In this document: in pieces, positions 50,595 through 59,053 of the stretch | Position numbering within the stretch: position 1 is the stretch's first letter | Layout: each line of letters starts with the position of its first letter | The notes under the pieces: generated by a model | Told to the model about the DNA's origin: nothing | Database searches by the model: none | Seen by the model: only the letters and a program-made list of their open reading frames with translations | Origin: Nocardioides sp. Arc9.136 | Lineage (GTDB): Bacteria > Actinomycetota > Actinomycetes > Propionibacteriales > Nocardioidaceae | NCBI RefSeq assembly: GCF_030506255.1 | Contig: NZ_CP113431.1 | Location: 806,001-870,000, forward strand | Length of the DNA stretch: 64,000 bases | Reading direction: 5' to 3' | Program-made: the position numbers and the translations under genes

Positions 50595-51224
50595 TCAGGC
50601 CTGGGCCAGCAGGGCGCGCGTCTCCTCGGCGCCCGCCTCGGCGCCGTACGCCGGTCGGTCGCGGTCGAAGCGGCGACCCTCGACCAGCGGACCGGCGTCC
50701 ACCACGTCGAACCCGAAGCTGTCCACGAGGTCGGCGACCACCTGCTTGGCCTCGGCGTCGTCGCCGGCGATCGGGATGGCGCGCCGGGCCGGGTCGCCGG
50801 CGGGACGTGCCGCGTCGACGATGTGCGCGGCCTGGATGGCGTTGAAGGCCTTGACCACCTTCGAGGTGGGCAGGTGCGCGGCGAGCCGCTCGCTCGGCGA
50901 GGTCTCCCCGGCATCGATCGCCTCGTCGTGCCCGTCGCGCTCGAAGTAGTAGTTGTTCGTGTCGATCACGACCTTGCCGGCGAGCGGCTCGACCGGGACC
51001 TCGCGGTAGGCCTTGAACGGGATCGTGACGACGACCAGGTCGCCCGCCTCCGCCGCCTCCTGCGCCGTCGCCGCCCGCGCCCGGGGTCCCAGCTCGGCGA
51101 CGAGGTCGCCGAGGGTCTCCGGTCCGCGGGAGTTGCTGAGGACGACGTCGTGCCCCTGCGCGACCGCCTGCCGTGCGATCGCCGAGCCGATGAGTCCGCT
51201 GCCGATGAGTCCGATGGTGGTCAT
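50595..51224 (-). CDS. NADPH/F420-dependent oxidoreductase-like protein
   Basis: 209 residues. An N-terminal Rossmann motif TTIGLIGSGLIGSAIARQAVAQGH, VVVTIPFKAYREVP, VVIDTNNYYFERDG and KAFNAIQAAHIVD match the F420H2:NADP oxidoreductase-like family, which includes enzymes unrelated to F420. The GSGLIG loop binds the dinucleotide. ATG at 51224; no ribosome-binding site is obvious. It lies downstream of the tRNA-Sec gene in the same orientation, about 80 bp away, so read-through from the tRNA promoter is possible. No selenium role is implied. Confidence 0.85.
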   Translation of the reverse strand: MTTIGLIGSGLIGSAIARQAVAQGHDVVLSNSRGPETLGDLVAELGPRARAATAQEAAEAGDLVVVTIPFKAYREVPVEPLAGKVVIDTNNYYFERDGHDEAIDAGETSPSERLAAHLPTSKVVKAFNAIQAAHIVDAARPAGDPARRAIPIAGDDAEAKQVVADLVDSFGFDVVDAGPLVEGRRFDRDRPAYGAEAGAEETRALLAQA

Positions 51225-51305
51225 GGGAGGGCCAGCGTCGGTGGCGGTGGATCTGTTCCCGGCCGGTGCTGCGTCGGCGGGGGAGGCCGTGCCGGGGAGG
51301 GTCGT

Positions 51306-51400
51306 TGGCGGAGGCGGACGGGAATCGAACCCGCCTGACCGAGATGCTCGGCCACTACGGTTTTGAGGACCGCGCCCGTCACCAGACGAGGAACGCCTCC
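51306..51400 (-). tRNA. selC: tRNA-Sec (anticodon UCA)
   Basis: 95 nt including an encoded CCA. Acceptor GGAGGCG pairs with CGCCTCC, discriminator G. The D arm has a 6-bp stem with a 4-nt TGGT loop (51375-51390), a hallmark of tRNA-Sec. The anticodon loop is CCTCAAA with anticodon TCA (51364-51366 on the complement). The long variable arm GGCCGAG-CAT-CTCGGTC spans 51337-51353, and the T arm contains TTCGATT. It decodes the UGA in fdhA. Confidence 0.97.
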
Positions 51401-51406
51401 GGGTCG

Positions 51407-51412
51407 ATCGTA
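51407..51412 (-). promoter_or_regulatory. -10-like element of the tRNA-Sec gene
   Basis: TACGAT on the minus strand ends 6 nt before the mature tRNA 5' end, implying a transcript that begins at or very near base 1 of the tRNA. No convincing -35 element is seen. Confidence 0.45.
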
Positions 51413-51459
51413 GGCGCAGGCCCCACCGGCCGTCGCGCTGGCGGTCCCGGGGCGGACCT

Positions 51460-51538
51460 CTCAGGGGAAACCGGCACTTCACAGGGGTTGCATCACCCGA
51501 GAAGCGCCGGAATCCCCGGGGGGCCGGGGATTCCGGCG
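51460..51538 (-). repeat. Dispersed two-hairpin repeat, copy 2
   Basis: Inverted copy of the 79-bp element at 3852-3930 (73 of 79 identical by hand). Both stems are conserved: GGAATCCCCGG/CCGGGGATTCC is intact, and the second is slightly degraded. It lies between the tRNA-Sec and selD promoters. Confidence 0.85.
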
Positions 51539-51561
51539 CCCCGCCACCCCCACCCGCGGAC

Positions 51562-51577
51562 TAGGTTCGGAGCCATG
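51562..51577 (+). promoter_or_regulatory. Leaderless promoter of selD
   Basis: TAGGTT ends 7 nt before the ATG at 51575 with no ribosome-binding site, so the transcript should start at the A of ATG. Confidence 0.55.
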
Positions 51578-52588
51578 ACGACGTCGGCGCCGACCGGTCT
51601 CCGCCTCACCCAGTTCGCGTCCGGCGGGGGGTGCGCGTGCAAGGTGCCGCCGGGGGAGCTGGAGCGGGTGCTGGGCGACCTGCCCGGGGGACGGCTGGCC
51701 CAGGACGCCTCCGGTGACCTGCTCGTCGGCCTCGACCACGGCGACGACGCCGCGGCGGTCCGCATCGACGCCGACCGGGCGGTCATCGCGACGACCGACT
51801 TCTTCACGCCGGTCGTCGACGACGCCTACGACTTCGGCCGGATCGCGGCGACCAACGCGCTCTCCGACGTCTACGCGATGGGCGGCGAGCCGCTGGTGGC
51901 GCTCAACCTGCTGGCCTGGCCGCGGGACCGGATCCCGTTCGAGGTGGCGGCCGAGGTGCTCCGCGGCGGCGCGGACGTCTGCCTGGTGGCCGGTGCCCAC
52001 CTCGCGGGCGGGCACAGCATCGACGACCCCGAGCCGAAGTACGGCCTCGCCGTCACCGGCCTGGCCCACCCCGACAAGCTGCTGCGCAACGACGCCGCGC
52101 GCGCCGGCGTGCCCCTCACGCTGACCAAGCCGATCGGCCTCGGGGTGCTCAACAACCGGCACAAGGCGACCGGGGAGGTCTTCGAGCAGGCGATCGCGGT
52201 GATGACCACGCTCAACCGCGACGCCTCCCGCGAGGCGGTCGCGGCCGGGCTGACCGCCGCCACCGACGTGACCGGGTTCGGCCTGCTCGGCCACCTGCAC
52301 AAGATGGCCCGGGCCAGCGGCGTCACGGCCGTGGTCGACGCGGCCGCGGTGCCGTACGTCGAGGGGGCCCGCGAGGCGCTGCGCGACGGGTTCGTCCCGG
52401 GCGGCAGCCGCCGCAACCTGGACTGGGTGCGCCCGTTCCTCGAGGCCGGGGTCGACGAGGACGAGCTGGTGCTCCTCGCCGACGCCCAGACCTCGGGCGG
52501 CCTGCTGGTCGCCGGCGAGCTGCCCGGTCACCCCGTGATCGGTGAGCTGGTCCCGGCGCGCGACGGCGTCACCGTGCAGGTCCGCTAG
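51575..52588 (+). CDS. selD: Selenide, water dikinase SelD (cysteine form)
   Basis: 337 residues. SelD makes selenophosphate from selenide and ATP. The N-terminal active site is SGGGCACKVPP with Cys20 and Lys23, the position that is selenocysteine in some other SelD proteins. HGDDAAAVRI, TTDFFTPVVDD, NALSDVYAMGG, AGGHSIDDPEPKYGLAVTG and DVTGFGLLGHL mark the PurM-like ATP-binding and catalytic core. Selenophosphate feeds SelA, encoded 4 kb away. ATG at 51575 with leaderless promoter geometry. The stop lies 6 bp from that of the convergent winged-helix gene. Confidence 0.96.
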   Translation: MTTSAPTGLRLTQFASGGGCACKVPPGELERVLGDLPGGRLAQDASGDLLVGLDHGDDAAAVRIDADRAVIATTDFFTPVVDDAYDFGRIAATNALSDVYAMGGEPLVALNLLAWPRDRIPFEVAAEVLRGGADVCLVAGAHLAGGHSIDDPEPKYGLAVTGLAHPDKLLRNDAARAGVPLTLTKPIGLGVLNNRHKATGEVFEQAIAVMTTLNRDASREAVAAGLTAATDVTGFGLLGHLHKMARASGVTAVVDAAAVPYVEGAREALRDGFVPGGSRRNLDWVRPFLEAGVDEDELVLLADAQTSGGLLVAGELPGHPVIGELVPARDGVTVQVR

Positions 52589-52594
52589 CCCGGT

Positions 52595-52888
52595 TCAGCC
52601 GCCGAGGATCGCGGTGAGCGCCTTGCGGTGCCGGGTGTACGCCGCGCGGCCGGCGCGGGTGATCCGGTACGACGTGGTGCCGCCGCGTCCGCGCCCCTCC
52701 TTGGTGACCGCCACGTAGCCGGCCTTCTCCAGCGCCGACATCTGCTTGGACAGGTCGGAGTCGCTGACCTGCAGGTGCTCGCGCAGGAACGGGAAGGTCA
52801 CCGTGCTGGCCGTCGAGAGGACCGCCATGGCGGCCAGCCGCTTCGGGGCGTGGATGACCGGGTCGAGCTCGTCGAGGCCGCTGGTCAC
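52595..52888 (-). CDS. Winged-helix transcriptional regulator
   Basis: 97 residues. A compact winged helix (HLQVSDSDLSKQMSALEKAGYVAV, then the wing KEGRGRGGTTSYRITRAGRAAY) of the MarR/ArsR-like 'winged helix DNA-binding' group. Its GTG start overlaps the upstream membrane-protein stop by GTGA. Two-gene operons of this kind, a small regulator with a membrane protein, are usually autoregulated; an inverted repeat at 53350-53372 just before the first gene is the obvious operator candidate. Confidence 0.88.
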   Translation of the reverse strand: MTSGLDELDPVIHAPKRLAAMAVLSTASTVTFPFLREHLQVSDSDLSKQMSALEKAGYVAVTKEGRGRGGTTSYRITRAGRAAYTRHRKALTAILGG

Positions 52889-53346
52889 GAGAGCCGTTCC
52901 CGCACACGCGCCGCGGCGGCGCCGTACGACTTCTCGTGCAGCCACAGCCCGGTCGTCGCCAGCACGAACGTGAGCGCCGAGGCCCAGCCCCAGCCGGCGG
53001 CGTGGCCGGTCGTCCACACGGCGCCGAAGATCAGCGCCGCGCCCACGAAGTACAGCGCGAACATCGGCCCCATCCCGCGCGGGGCGCGACGCAGCATCGA
53101 CGGCATCGCGCCGCGGTAGCCGGCATACCACGCGCAGAAGGCCCCGAGCGCCCCGATGAGCACCACGAGCAGCACGAGCGCGATCGGCAGGTGGTCCTCG
53201 GTCAGTCCCTGCATGCCGGTGATCCCGGCGAACCACGCACCGGCGGCCGGGAAGTACCACGCCGGCGTCGGCGGGTAGTCGACGTACGGCGCCGCCTCGG
53301 CCCGCTCGAGCTCGCGCAGCAGGTCCTGGTCCGGGTTTGTTTCCAT
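52885..53346 (-). CDS. Four-helix membrane protein paired with the winged-helix regulator
   Basis: 153 residues. An acidic N-terminal tail (METNPDQDLLRELERAEAAPYVDYP) is followed by about four transmembrane helices (WFAGITGMQG region, ALVLLVVLIGALGAFCAWYAGY, FALYFVGAALIFGAVW, WASALTFVLATTGLWL). I recognise it only as the usual partner of such small winged-helix regulators; its role is unknown. ATG at 53346. Confidence 0.72.
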   Translation of the reverse strand: METNPDQDLLRELERAEAAPYVDYPPTPAWYFPAAGAWFAGITGMQGLTEDHLPIALVLLVVLIGALGAFCAWYAGYRGAMPSMLRRAPRGMGPMFALYFVGAALIFGAVWTTGHAAGWGWASALTFVLATTGLWLHEKSYGAAAARVRERLS

Positions 53347-53349
53347 GGT

Positions 53350-53372
53350 GGAAAGTTATCCAATCACTTTCC
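53350..53372. promoter_or_regulatory. Candidate operator of the winged-helix/membrane operon
   Basis: GGAAAGT-N9-ACTTTCC, 7-bp perfect arms, ending 3 bp upstream of the ATG at 53346, in a locally AT-rich patch. Position and symmetry suggest autoregulation by the adjacent regulator. Confidence 0.55.
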
Positions 53373-53483
53373 GAGTTGGCAAGTGTCTGGTCCGCTCGGA
53401 CCGCCCGCGCGGGTGGTGCGTGAGTGTCGGGGGAGCGGGGTACTGTCGCGGCACCAGCGAGATCGGGACCAGGGAGGCGCGGC

Positions 53484-56400
53484 ATGGGCAGGACGCACCT
53501 GGGTTGGCCAGTGCTCCGCCAGCTGCTCGGCTCCGACCCGCTCGGCCGCGGCGTCGCCGCCCGCTCGCGGCAGACCGACGCCACCACCGCCCGCACCGAG
53601 ACCGCGGACCGGGTCGCGAAGAGCGTCTGCCCCTACTGCGCCGTCGGCTGCGCGCAGAAGATCTTCGTCAAGGACGAGCAGGTCGTCCAGATCGAGGGCG
53701 ACCCCGACAGCCCGGTCAACCGCGGCCGCCTGTGCCCCAAGGGCGCGGCCAGCAAGAACCTGGTCACCAGCGAGCTGCGCCAGACCAAGGTCCGATACCG
53801 CCGGCCGTACGGCACGGAGTGGGAGGACCTCGAGCTCGACGTCGCGATGGAGATGATCGCCGACCGGGTCGTCAAGGCGCGCAACGACACCTGGCAGGAC
53901 CTCGACGACCAGGACCGCAAGGTCCGGCGGACGATGGGCATCGCCAGCCTCGGAGGGGCGACCCTCGACAACGAGGAGAACTACCTCATCAAGAAGCTCT
54001 TCACCGCGATGGGCGCCATCCAGATCGAGAACCAGGCGCGGATATGACACTCCGCCACGGTCCCCGGTCTGGGGACCTCGTTCGGGCGCGGCGGCGCCAC
54101 AGGGTTCCTCCAGGACCTGTCCAACGCTGACTGCATCGTCATCCAGGGCTCCAACATGGCCGAGGCCCACCCCGTGGGCTTCCAGTGGGTCATGGAGGCG
54201 AAGGCCCGCGGGGCGAAGGTCATCCACGTCGACCCGCGGTTCACCCGCACGAGCGCGCTCGCGGACACCTTCGTGCCGCTGCGCGTGGGCACCGACATCG
54301 CGTTCCTCGGCGGGATCATCAACTACGTCCTGGCCAACGAGCTGGACTTCCGCGAGTACGTCGTGGCGTACACCAACGCCGCGACCATCGTCAGCGACGA
54401 GTTCGGCGACACCGACGACCTCGACGGGCTGTTCTCCGGCTTCGACCCCGAGACGCGCACCTACGACCCGGAGTCCTGGCAGTACGCCACGCAGGAGGAC
54501 GACGGCCAGGAGCGTCAGGACCACCGGATGCAGCGGGAGACCGCCGCGGGCATGCAGCACGAGACGCACGGGATGAGCGTCGACGGCGACGTGCAGCGCG
54601 ACGAGACCCTGCAGCACCCCAACTGCGTCTACCAGGTCCTCAAGCGGCACTTCTCGCGCTACACCCCCGAGGTCGTGGCGAGCACGTGCGGCGTGAGCGA
54701 GGAGCAGTTCCTCGAGGTCTGCAAGGCGTGGACCGAGAACTCCACCCGCGACCGCACCACCGCGCTGGTCTACAGCGTCGGCTGGACCCAGCACAGCGTC
54801 GGCGTGCAGTACATCCGCACCGGCGCGATCCTCCAGCTGCTGCTGGGCAACATGGGCCGCCCCGGCGGCGGGATCATGGCGCTGCGCGGCCACGCGAGCA
54901 TCCAGGGTTCTACCGACATCCCGACCCTGTTCAACCTGCTGCCCGGCTACCTGCCGATGCCGAACGCCGAGGAGCACCAGTCCCTCGACCAGTGGGTCGA
55001 CGCGGTGCGGCACCCCGGCGCGAAGGGCTTCTGGTCCAAGGCCGGCGCGTACGGCATCAGCATGCTCAAGGCCTGGTGGGGCGAGCACGCGACGGCCGAG
55101 AACGACTTCTGCTTCGACTACATGCCGCGGATCACCGGCGACCACGGCACCTACCGCACCGTGCTCGACATGATCGACGGCAAGGTCAAGGGGTACTTCC
55201 TGCTCGGGCAGAACCCCGCCGTCGGCTCCGCGCACGGCAAGGCCCAGCGCCTGGGCATGGCGAACCTCGACTGGCTGGTCGTGCGCGACCTGTTCGAGAT
55301 CGAGAGCGCGTCGTTCTGGAAGGACTCACCCGAGGTCGCGACCGGCGAGATCGTGCCCGAGGAGTGCCGCACCGAGGTCTTCCTCATGCCGGCCGCCTCC
55401 CACGTGGAGAAGGAAGGCACCTTCACCCAGACCCACCGGATGCTGCAGTGGCGGGAGAAGGCCGTCGAGCCGCCGGGCGACTGCCGCAGCGAGCTGTGGT
55501 TCTTCTTCCACCTCGGCCGGATGATCCGCGAGCGGCTGGCCGGCTCGACCGAGGAGCGGGACCGCCCGCTGCTGGACCTCACCTGGGACTACCCGCTGCT
55601 CGGGGAGACCCAGGACCCCGACGCCGAGGCGGTGCTCAAGGAGATCAACGGCTTCGAGGTCGCCACCGGCCGCCCGCTCTCGACCTTCACCGAGATGACC
55701 GACGACGGGTCGACCGCCGGCGGCTGCTGGATCTACACCGGCGTCATGAAGGACGGCGTCAACCAGGCCGCCCGCCGCAAGCCCGGCCGCGAGCAGGACT
55801 GGGTCGCGGCCGAGTGGGGCTGGACTTGGCCAGCGAACCGACGCACGCTCTACAACCGCGCCTCGGCCGACCCCGAGGGCCGCCCGTGGAGCGAGCGCAA
55901 GGCCTACGTGTGGTGGGACGAGGAGCAGCAGCGCTGGACCGGCCACGACGTGCCGGACTTCGAGGTGACCAAGCCGCCGACGTACCGCCCCGAGCAGGGA
56001 GCGGACGGCATCGAGGGCATCGCCGGCGACGACCCGTTCATCATGCAGGGCGACGGGAAGGGCAGCCTCTACGTCCCGCAGGGGCTCATCGACGGCCCGA
56101 TGCCGACGCACTACGAGCCGGTCGAGTCGCCGTTCCGCAACCCCATCTACGGACAGCAGGCGAACCCCACGCGCAAGGAGTACCCGCGCCAGGACAACCG
56201 CCTGAACCCCAGCCCGCCCGAGGACGGCAGCGAGGTCTTCCCCTACGTCTTCACCACCAGCCGGCTGACCGAGCACCACACGGCGGGCGGCATGAGCCGG
56301 TACGTCGCGCGGCTCGCCGAGCTGCAGCCCGAGATGTTCGTCGAGGTGAGCCCGGAGCTGGCCGCGGAGCGCGGGCTGGAGAACGGCGGCTGGTGCCACG

Positions 56401-56783
56401 TGGTGACCGCGCGCGCGGCGGTCGAGGCGCGGGTGCTGGTGACCGAGCGGCTGAGCCCGCTGCGGGTCGAGGGGCGCACCGTGCACCAGGTGTGGCTGCC
56501 CTACCACTGGGGCACGGGTGGCCTGGTGACCGGCGACTCGGCCAACGACCTGTTCGGCATCTCGCTGGACCCCAACGTCCTGATCCAGGAGAGCAAGGTG
56601 GGCACCTGTGACGTCCTCCCGGGCCGTCGCCCGACCGGCCGAGCGGTGGTGGACCTCGTGACGTCCTACCAGCGGCGCGCGGGCGTCCACGACGACCACA
56701 CCGTCCCGATCGTCACGACCGGACCGGGGGCGGCCGGCGACGACGAGGGCGACCCGACCGGCGGCGGGGGAGGCGCACAGTGA
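53484..56783 (+). CDS. fdhA: Selenocysteine-containing formate dehydrogenase, catalytic alpha subunit
   Basis: 1099 residues when the in-frame TGA at 54045-54047 (codon 188) is read as selenocysteine. The frame continues unchanged: ENQARI-U-HSATVPGLGTSFGRG, the exact context of Sec in FDH-N/O and FDH-H. The N-terminal iron-sulfur site has Cys49, Cys52, Cys56 and Cys84 (CPYCAVGC... RGRLCPKG). Molybdopterin-domain motifs such as YSVGWTQHSVG, LLGNMGRPGGGIMALRGH, GYFLLGQNPAVGS and TTSRLTEHH follow. It oxidises formate to CO2 on a Mo or W bis-MGD cofactor. No twin-arginine signal is visible, unlike E. coli FdnG. ATG at 53484 after AGGGAGG. Confidence 0.95.
54045..54082 (+). promoter_or_regulatory. 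UGA(Sec) codon and bacterial SECIS element
   Basis: TGA at 54045-54047 is followed by a hairpin with 7-bp stem GGTCCCC (54059-54065) and GGGGACC (54071-54077) enclosing the apical loop GGTCT (54066-54070). The loop starts 18 nt after the UGA, the same distance and sequence I recall for the E. coli fdhF SECIS. SelB should bind here. Confidence 0.92.
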
Positions 56784-57751
56784 GCTGGACGATCAGCGAG
56801 AACTCCTTCTGGGGGCCGCTCGACCCGGCGGCCGACGCGGGCTACCCCGAGGACCGGCCCAAGCGGAAGGGCTTCTTCACCGACACCAGCATCTGCATCG
56901 GGTGCAAGGCGTGCGAGGTGGCCTGCAAGGAGTGGAACGACGTCCCGTCGGACCACTTCGACATGACGGGCACGTCCTACGACAACAGCCACTCCCTCAA
57001 CGCCAACCAGTGGCGCCACGTCGCGTTCATCGAGCAGCCCAAGCGGCTGGTCACCGAGGGCGCCGGGCAGGACACCGGGCTGCGCGGGACCGTCGACCTG
57101 GGGATGCCCACGGTGCCGCCGACCGGCGCCCCCGAGCAGCTGGCCAACGGAGCCGACGACCGGCCCGACTTCCGCTGGCTGATGTCCTCCGACGTCTGCA
57201 AGCACTGCACGCACGCGGCGTGCCTGGACGTGTGCCCGACGGGGTCGCTGTTCCGCACGGAGTTCGGCACGGTCGTGGTGCAGGACGACATCTGCAACGG
57301 CTGCGGCTACTGCGTGCCCGCCTGCCCGTACGGCGTCATCGAGCGGCGCAAGGCCCCCGACGGGGCCAAGAACGTCGGCATCGCCCAGAAGTGCACGCTC
57401 TGCTACGACCGGCTCGACGCGGGCAAGACGCCGGCGTGCGCGCAGGCCTGCCCGACCCAGTCGATCCAGTACGGCGATGTCGAGGAGCTGCGCGAGCGGG
57501 CCAACAAGCGGGTGGAGCAGCTCCACGACGCCGGGATCATGGACGCCCGGCTCTACGGCAACGACCCCGAGGACGGCGTCGGCGGCACCGGTGCGTTCTT
57601 CCTGCTCCTCGACGAGCCGGAGGTCTACGGCTTCCCGCCGGACCCGGTGGTGACCACCAAGGACCTGCCGGACATGTACAAGCGCGCGATCGCGGCCGCG
57701 GGCACGCTGCTCGCGGGCGCTGCGCTCGCCTTCGTCGGGAGGCGCGGATGA
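56780..57751 (+). CDS. fdhB: Formate dehydrogenase iron-sulfur (beta) subunit
   Basis: 323 residues. Four ferredoxin-type cysteine clusters in order: CIGCKACEVACKEW, CKHCTHAACLDVCPTGSL, CNGCGYCVPACPYGVI and CTLCYDRLDAGKTPACAQACP, enough for four [4Fe-4S] clusters that carry electrons from FdhA. The C-terminus has one hydrophobic segment (about residues 300-318) that may dock to the membrane, as in E. coli FdnH. The GTG start overlaps the fdhA stop (GTGA) and its stop overlaps fdhC (ATGA). Confidence 0.95.
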   Translation: MSWTISENSFWGPLDPAADAGYPEDRPKRKGFFTDTSICIGCKACEVACKEWNDVPSDHFDMTGTSYDNSHSLNANQWRHVAFIEQPKRLVTEGAGQDTGLRGTVDLGMPTVPPTGAPEQLANGADDRPDFRWLMSSDVCKHCTHAACLDVCPTGSLFRTEFGTVVVQDDICNGCGYCVPACPYGVIERRKAPDGAKNVGIAQKCTLCYDRLDAGKTPACAQACPTQSIQYGDVEELRERANKRVEQLHDAGIMDARLYGNDPEDGVGGTGAFFLLLDEPEVYGFPPDPVVTTKDLPDMYKRAIAAAGTLLAGAALAFVGRRG

Positions 57752-58962
57752 CCACCGGTCGCCCGACCGGTCCCGAGGGCGACCCGACCGAGGACGCGCA
57801 CACCCACGACCAGGTCAACGCCGCGAGCGACCCGCTCGGCGCCGAGGGCGACAACGCCGTCGGCCGCGAGGGGCCGCAGGGGGTGCGGTCGCAGACGACC
57901 GCGACGGTCGGCACGCGCGGCGGTGCGCGCGGCAGCGGTGAGGGCGGCTCCGGTCGCCGACGGGGTGGTCGCCGCGGTGGTGGTCGCGGCGGCGACCGGT
58001 CGATGGTGCCGGAGGCTGAGTTCACCTCCTACTACGGCCGGCCGATCGTCAAGCCGTCGCCGTGGGAGGCCGACATCCCGGCGTACCTCTTCGCCGGCGG
58101 GCTCGCCGCCGGCTCCTCGCTCCTCGCCGCCGGGGCGGACCTGACGGGGCGGCCGGTCATGCGCCGCTCGGGGCGGCTGGTCTCGATCGGCGCCCTCGGG
58201 TTCTCCATGGTCGCGCTGGTGCACGACCTCGGCACGCCCAGCCGGTTCTACAACATGCTGCGCGTGGCCAAGCCGACCTCGCCGATGTCGATGGGCACGT
58301 GGATCCTGTCGGGCTACGGCGCGTTCGCCGGTGCTGCGACGGCGGCCGAGGTCGCCCGGATGCTGCCGCCGCGGTGGGGCTCAGCCGGGCCGCTGCGCCG
58401 GCCGCTGGCCCTGCTGCCGTACGTCGACCGGCCGGCCGGGGTGCTGGCGGCGGTCATCGCGCCCGCGGTCGCGTCGTACACCGCCGTGCTGCTCTCCGAC
58501 ACCGCCACCCCGTCCTGGCACTCCGCCTACCGCGAGCTGCCGTTCGTCTTCGTGGGTTCCGCTGCGGCCGCGTCCTCGGGGATGGCGATGGTCACCGCCC
58601 CGGTCGCCGAGGCCGGTCCGGCCCGCCGGCTCGCCGTCGCGGGCGCCGCGCTCGAGCTGGTCATGGAGCACCGCATGGAGCAGACGATGGGCGTCACCGC
58701 CGAGCCGCTGCACCACGGCACGGCCGGCCGGCTCATGCGGGCGGCCAAGGCGCTCACGGTGGCCGGGGCCGCCGGGTCGCTGCTGGCCGGGCGCAGCCGC
58801 GTCCTCTCGGTGCTCTCGGGTGCCGCGCTGCTGGCCGGGTCGGCCTGCACGCGCTTCGGCGTCTTCGAGGCCGGCCAGGCCTCGGCCAAGGACCCGAAGT
58901 ACACCGTCGTCCCGCAGCGCCAGCGGCTCGAGGAGCACGGGCCCACCCGGCACCCCGGCTGA
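57748..58962 (+). CDS. fdhC: NrfD-family membrane anchor subunit of the formate dehydrogenase
   Basis: 404 residues. An N-terminal cytoplasm-type disordered region ends in an Arg/Gly-rich run (about residues 56-85, GSGRRRGGRRGGGRGG), followed by MVPEAEFTSYYGRPIVKPSPW and about eight transmembrane segments with the NrfD features IPAYLFAGGLAAGSSLLA, LVHDLGTPSRFYNMLRV and MSMGTWIL. NrfD anchors pass electrons to quinone without haem, in contrast to the cytochrome b gamma subunit of FDH-N. ATGA overlap with fdhB. A later in-frame Met (residue 86) is an alternative start. Confidence 0.9.
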   Translation: MTTGRPTGPEGDPTEDAHTHDQVNAASDPLGAEGDNAVGREGPQGVRSQTTATVGTRGGARGSGEGGSGRRRGGRRGGGRGGDRSMVPEAEFTSYYGRPIVKPSPWEADIPAYLFAGGLAAGSSLLAAGADLTGRPVMRRSGRLVSIGALGFSMVALVHDLGTPSRFYNMLRVAKPTSPMSMGTWILSGYGAFAGAATAAEVARMLPPRWGSAGPLRRPLALLPYVDRPAGVLAAVIAPAVASYTAVLLSDTATPSWHSAYRELPFVFVGSAAAASSGMAMVTAPVAEAGPARRLAVAGAALELVMEHRMEQTMGVTAEPLHHGTAGRLMRAAKALTVAGAAGSLLAGRSRVLSVLSGAALLAGSACTRFGVFEAGQASAKDPKYTVVPQRQRLEEHGPTRHPG

Positions 58963-59024
58963 TCTGCACGGACCCGGTGCGCGCCGCCACTGTCAAGGGT
59001 CAAATGTCGACCCGGTGGCGCTGT

Positions 59025-59045
59025 GGTGCCCAGGGATCGGGCACC
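59025..59045 (+). promoter_or_regulatory. Hairpin immediately upstream of the desaturase gene
   Basis: GGTGCCC/GGGCACC, a 7-bp stem with a 7-nt loop ending 8 nt before the ATG at 59054. It could act in translational control or as the tail of the fdh transcript. Confidence 0.45.
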
Positions 59046-59053
59046 GTAGGACC

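Noticed and set aside
51575-51650. SelD as a selenoprotein
   Set aside because: The active-site codon is TGC (Cys20), not TGA; no in-frame stop is needed.
53484-54156. fdhA split into two genes, or a frameshift/nonsense pseudogene, by the TGA at 54045
   Set aside because: Frame is identical on both sides, the flanking residues match the Sec site of formate dehydrogenases, a SECIS hairpin follows, and all sel genes plus tRNA-Sec are nearby.
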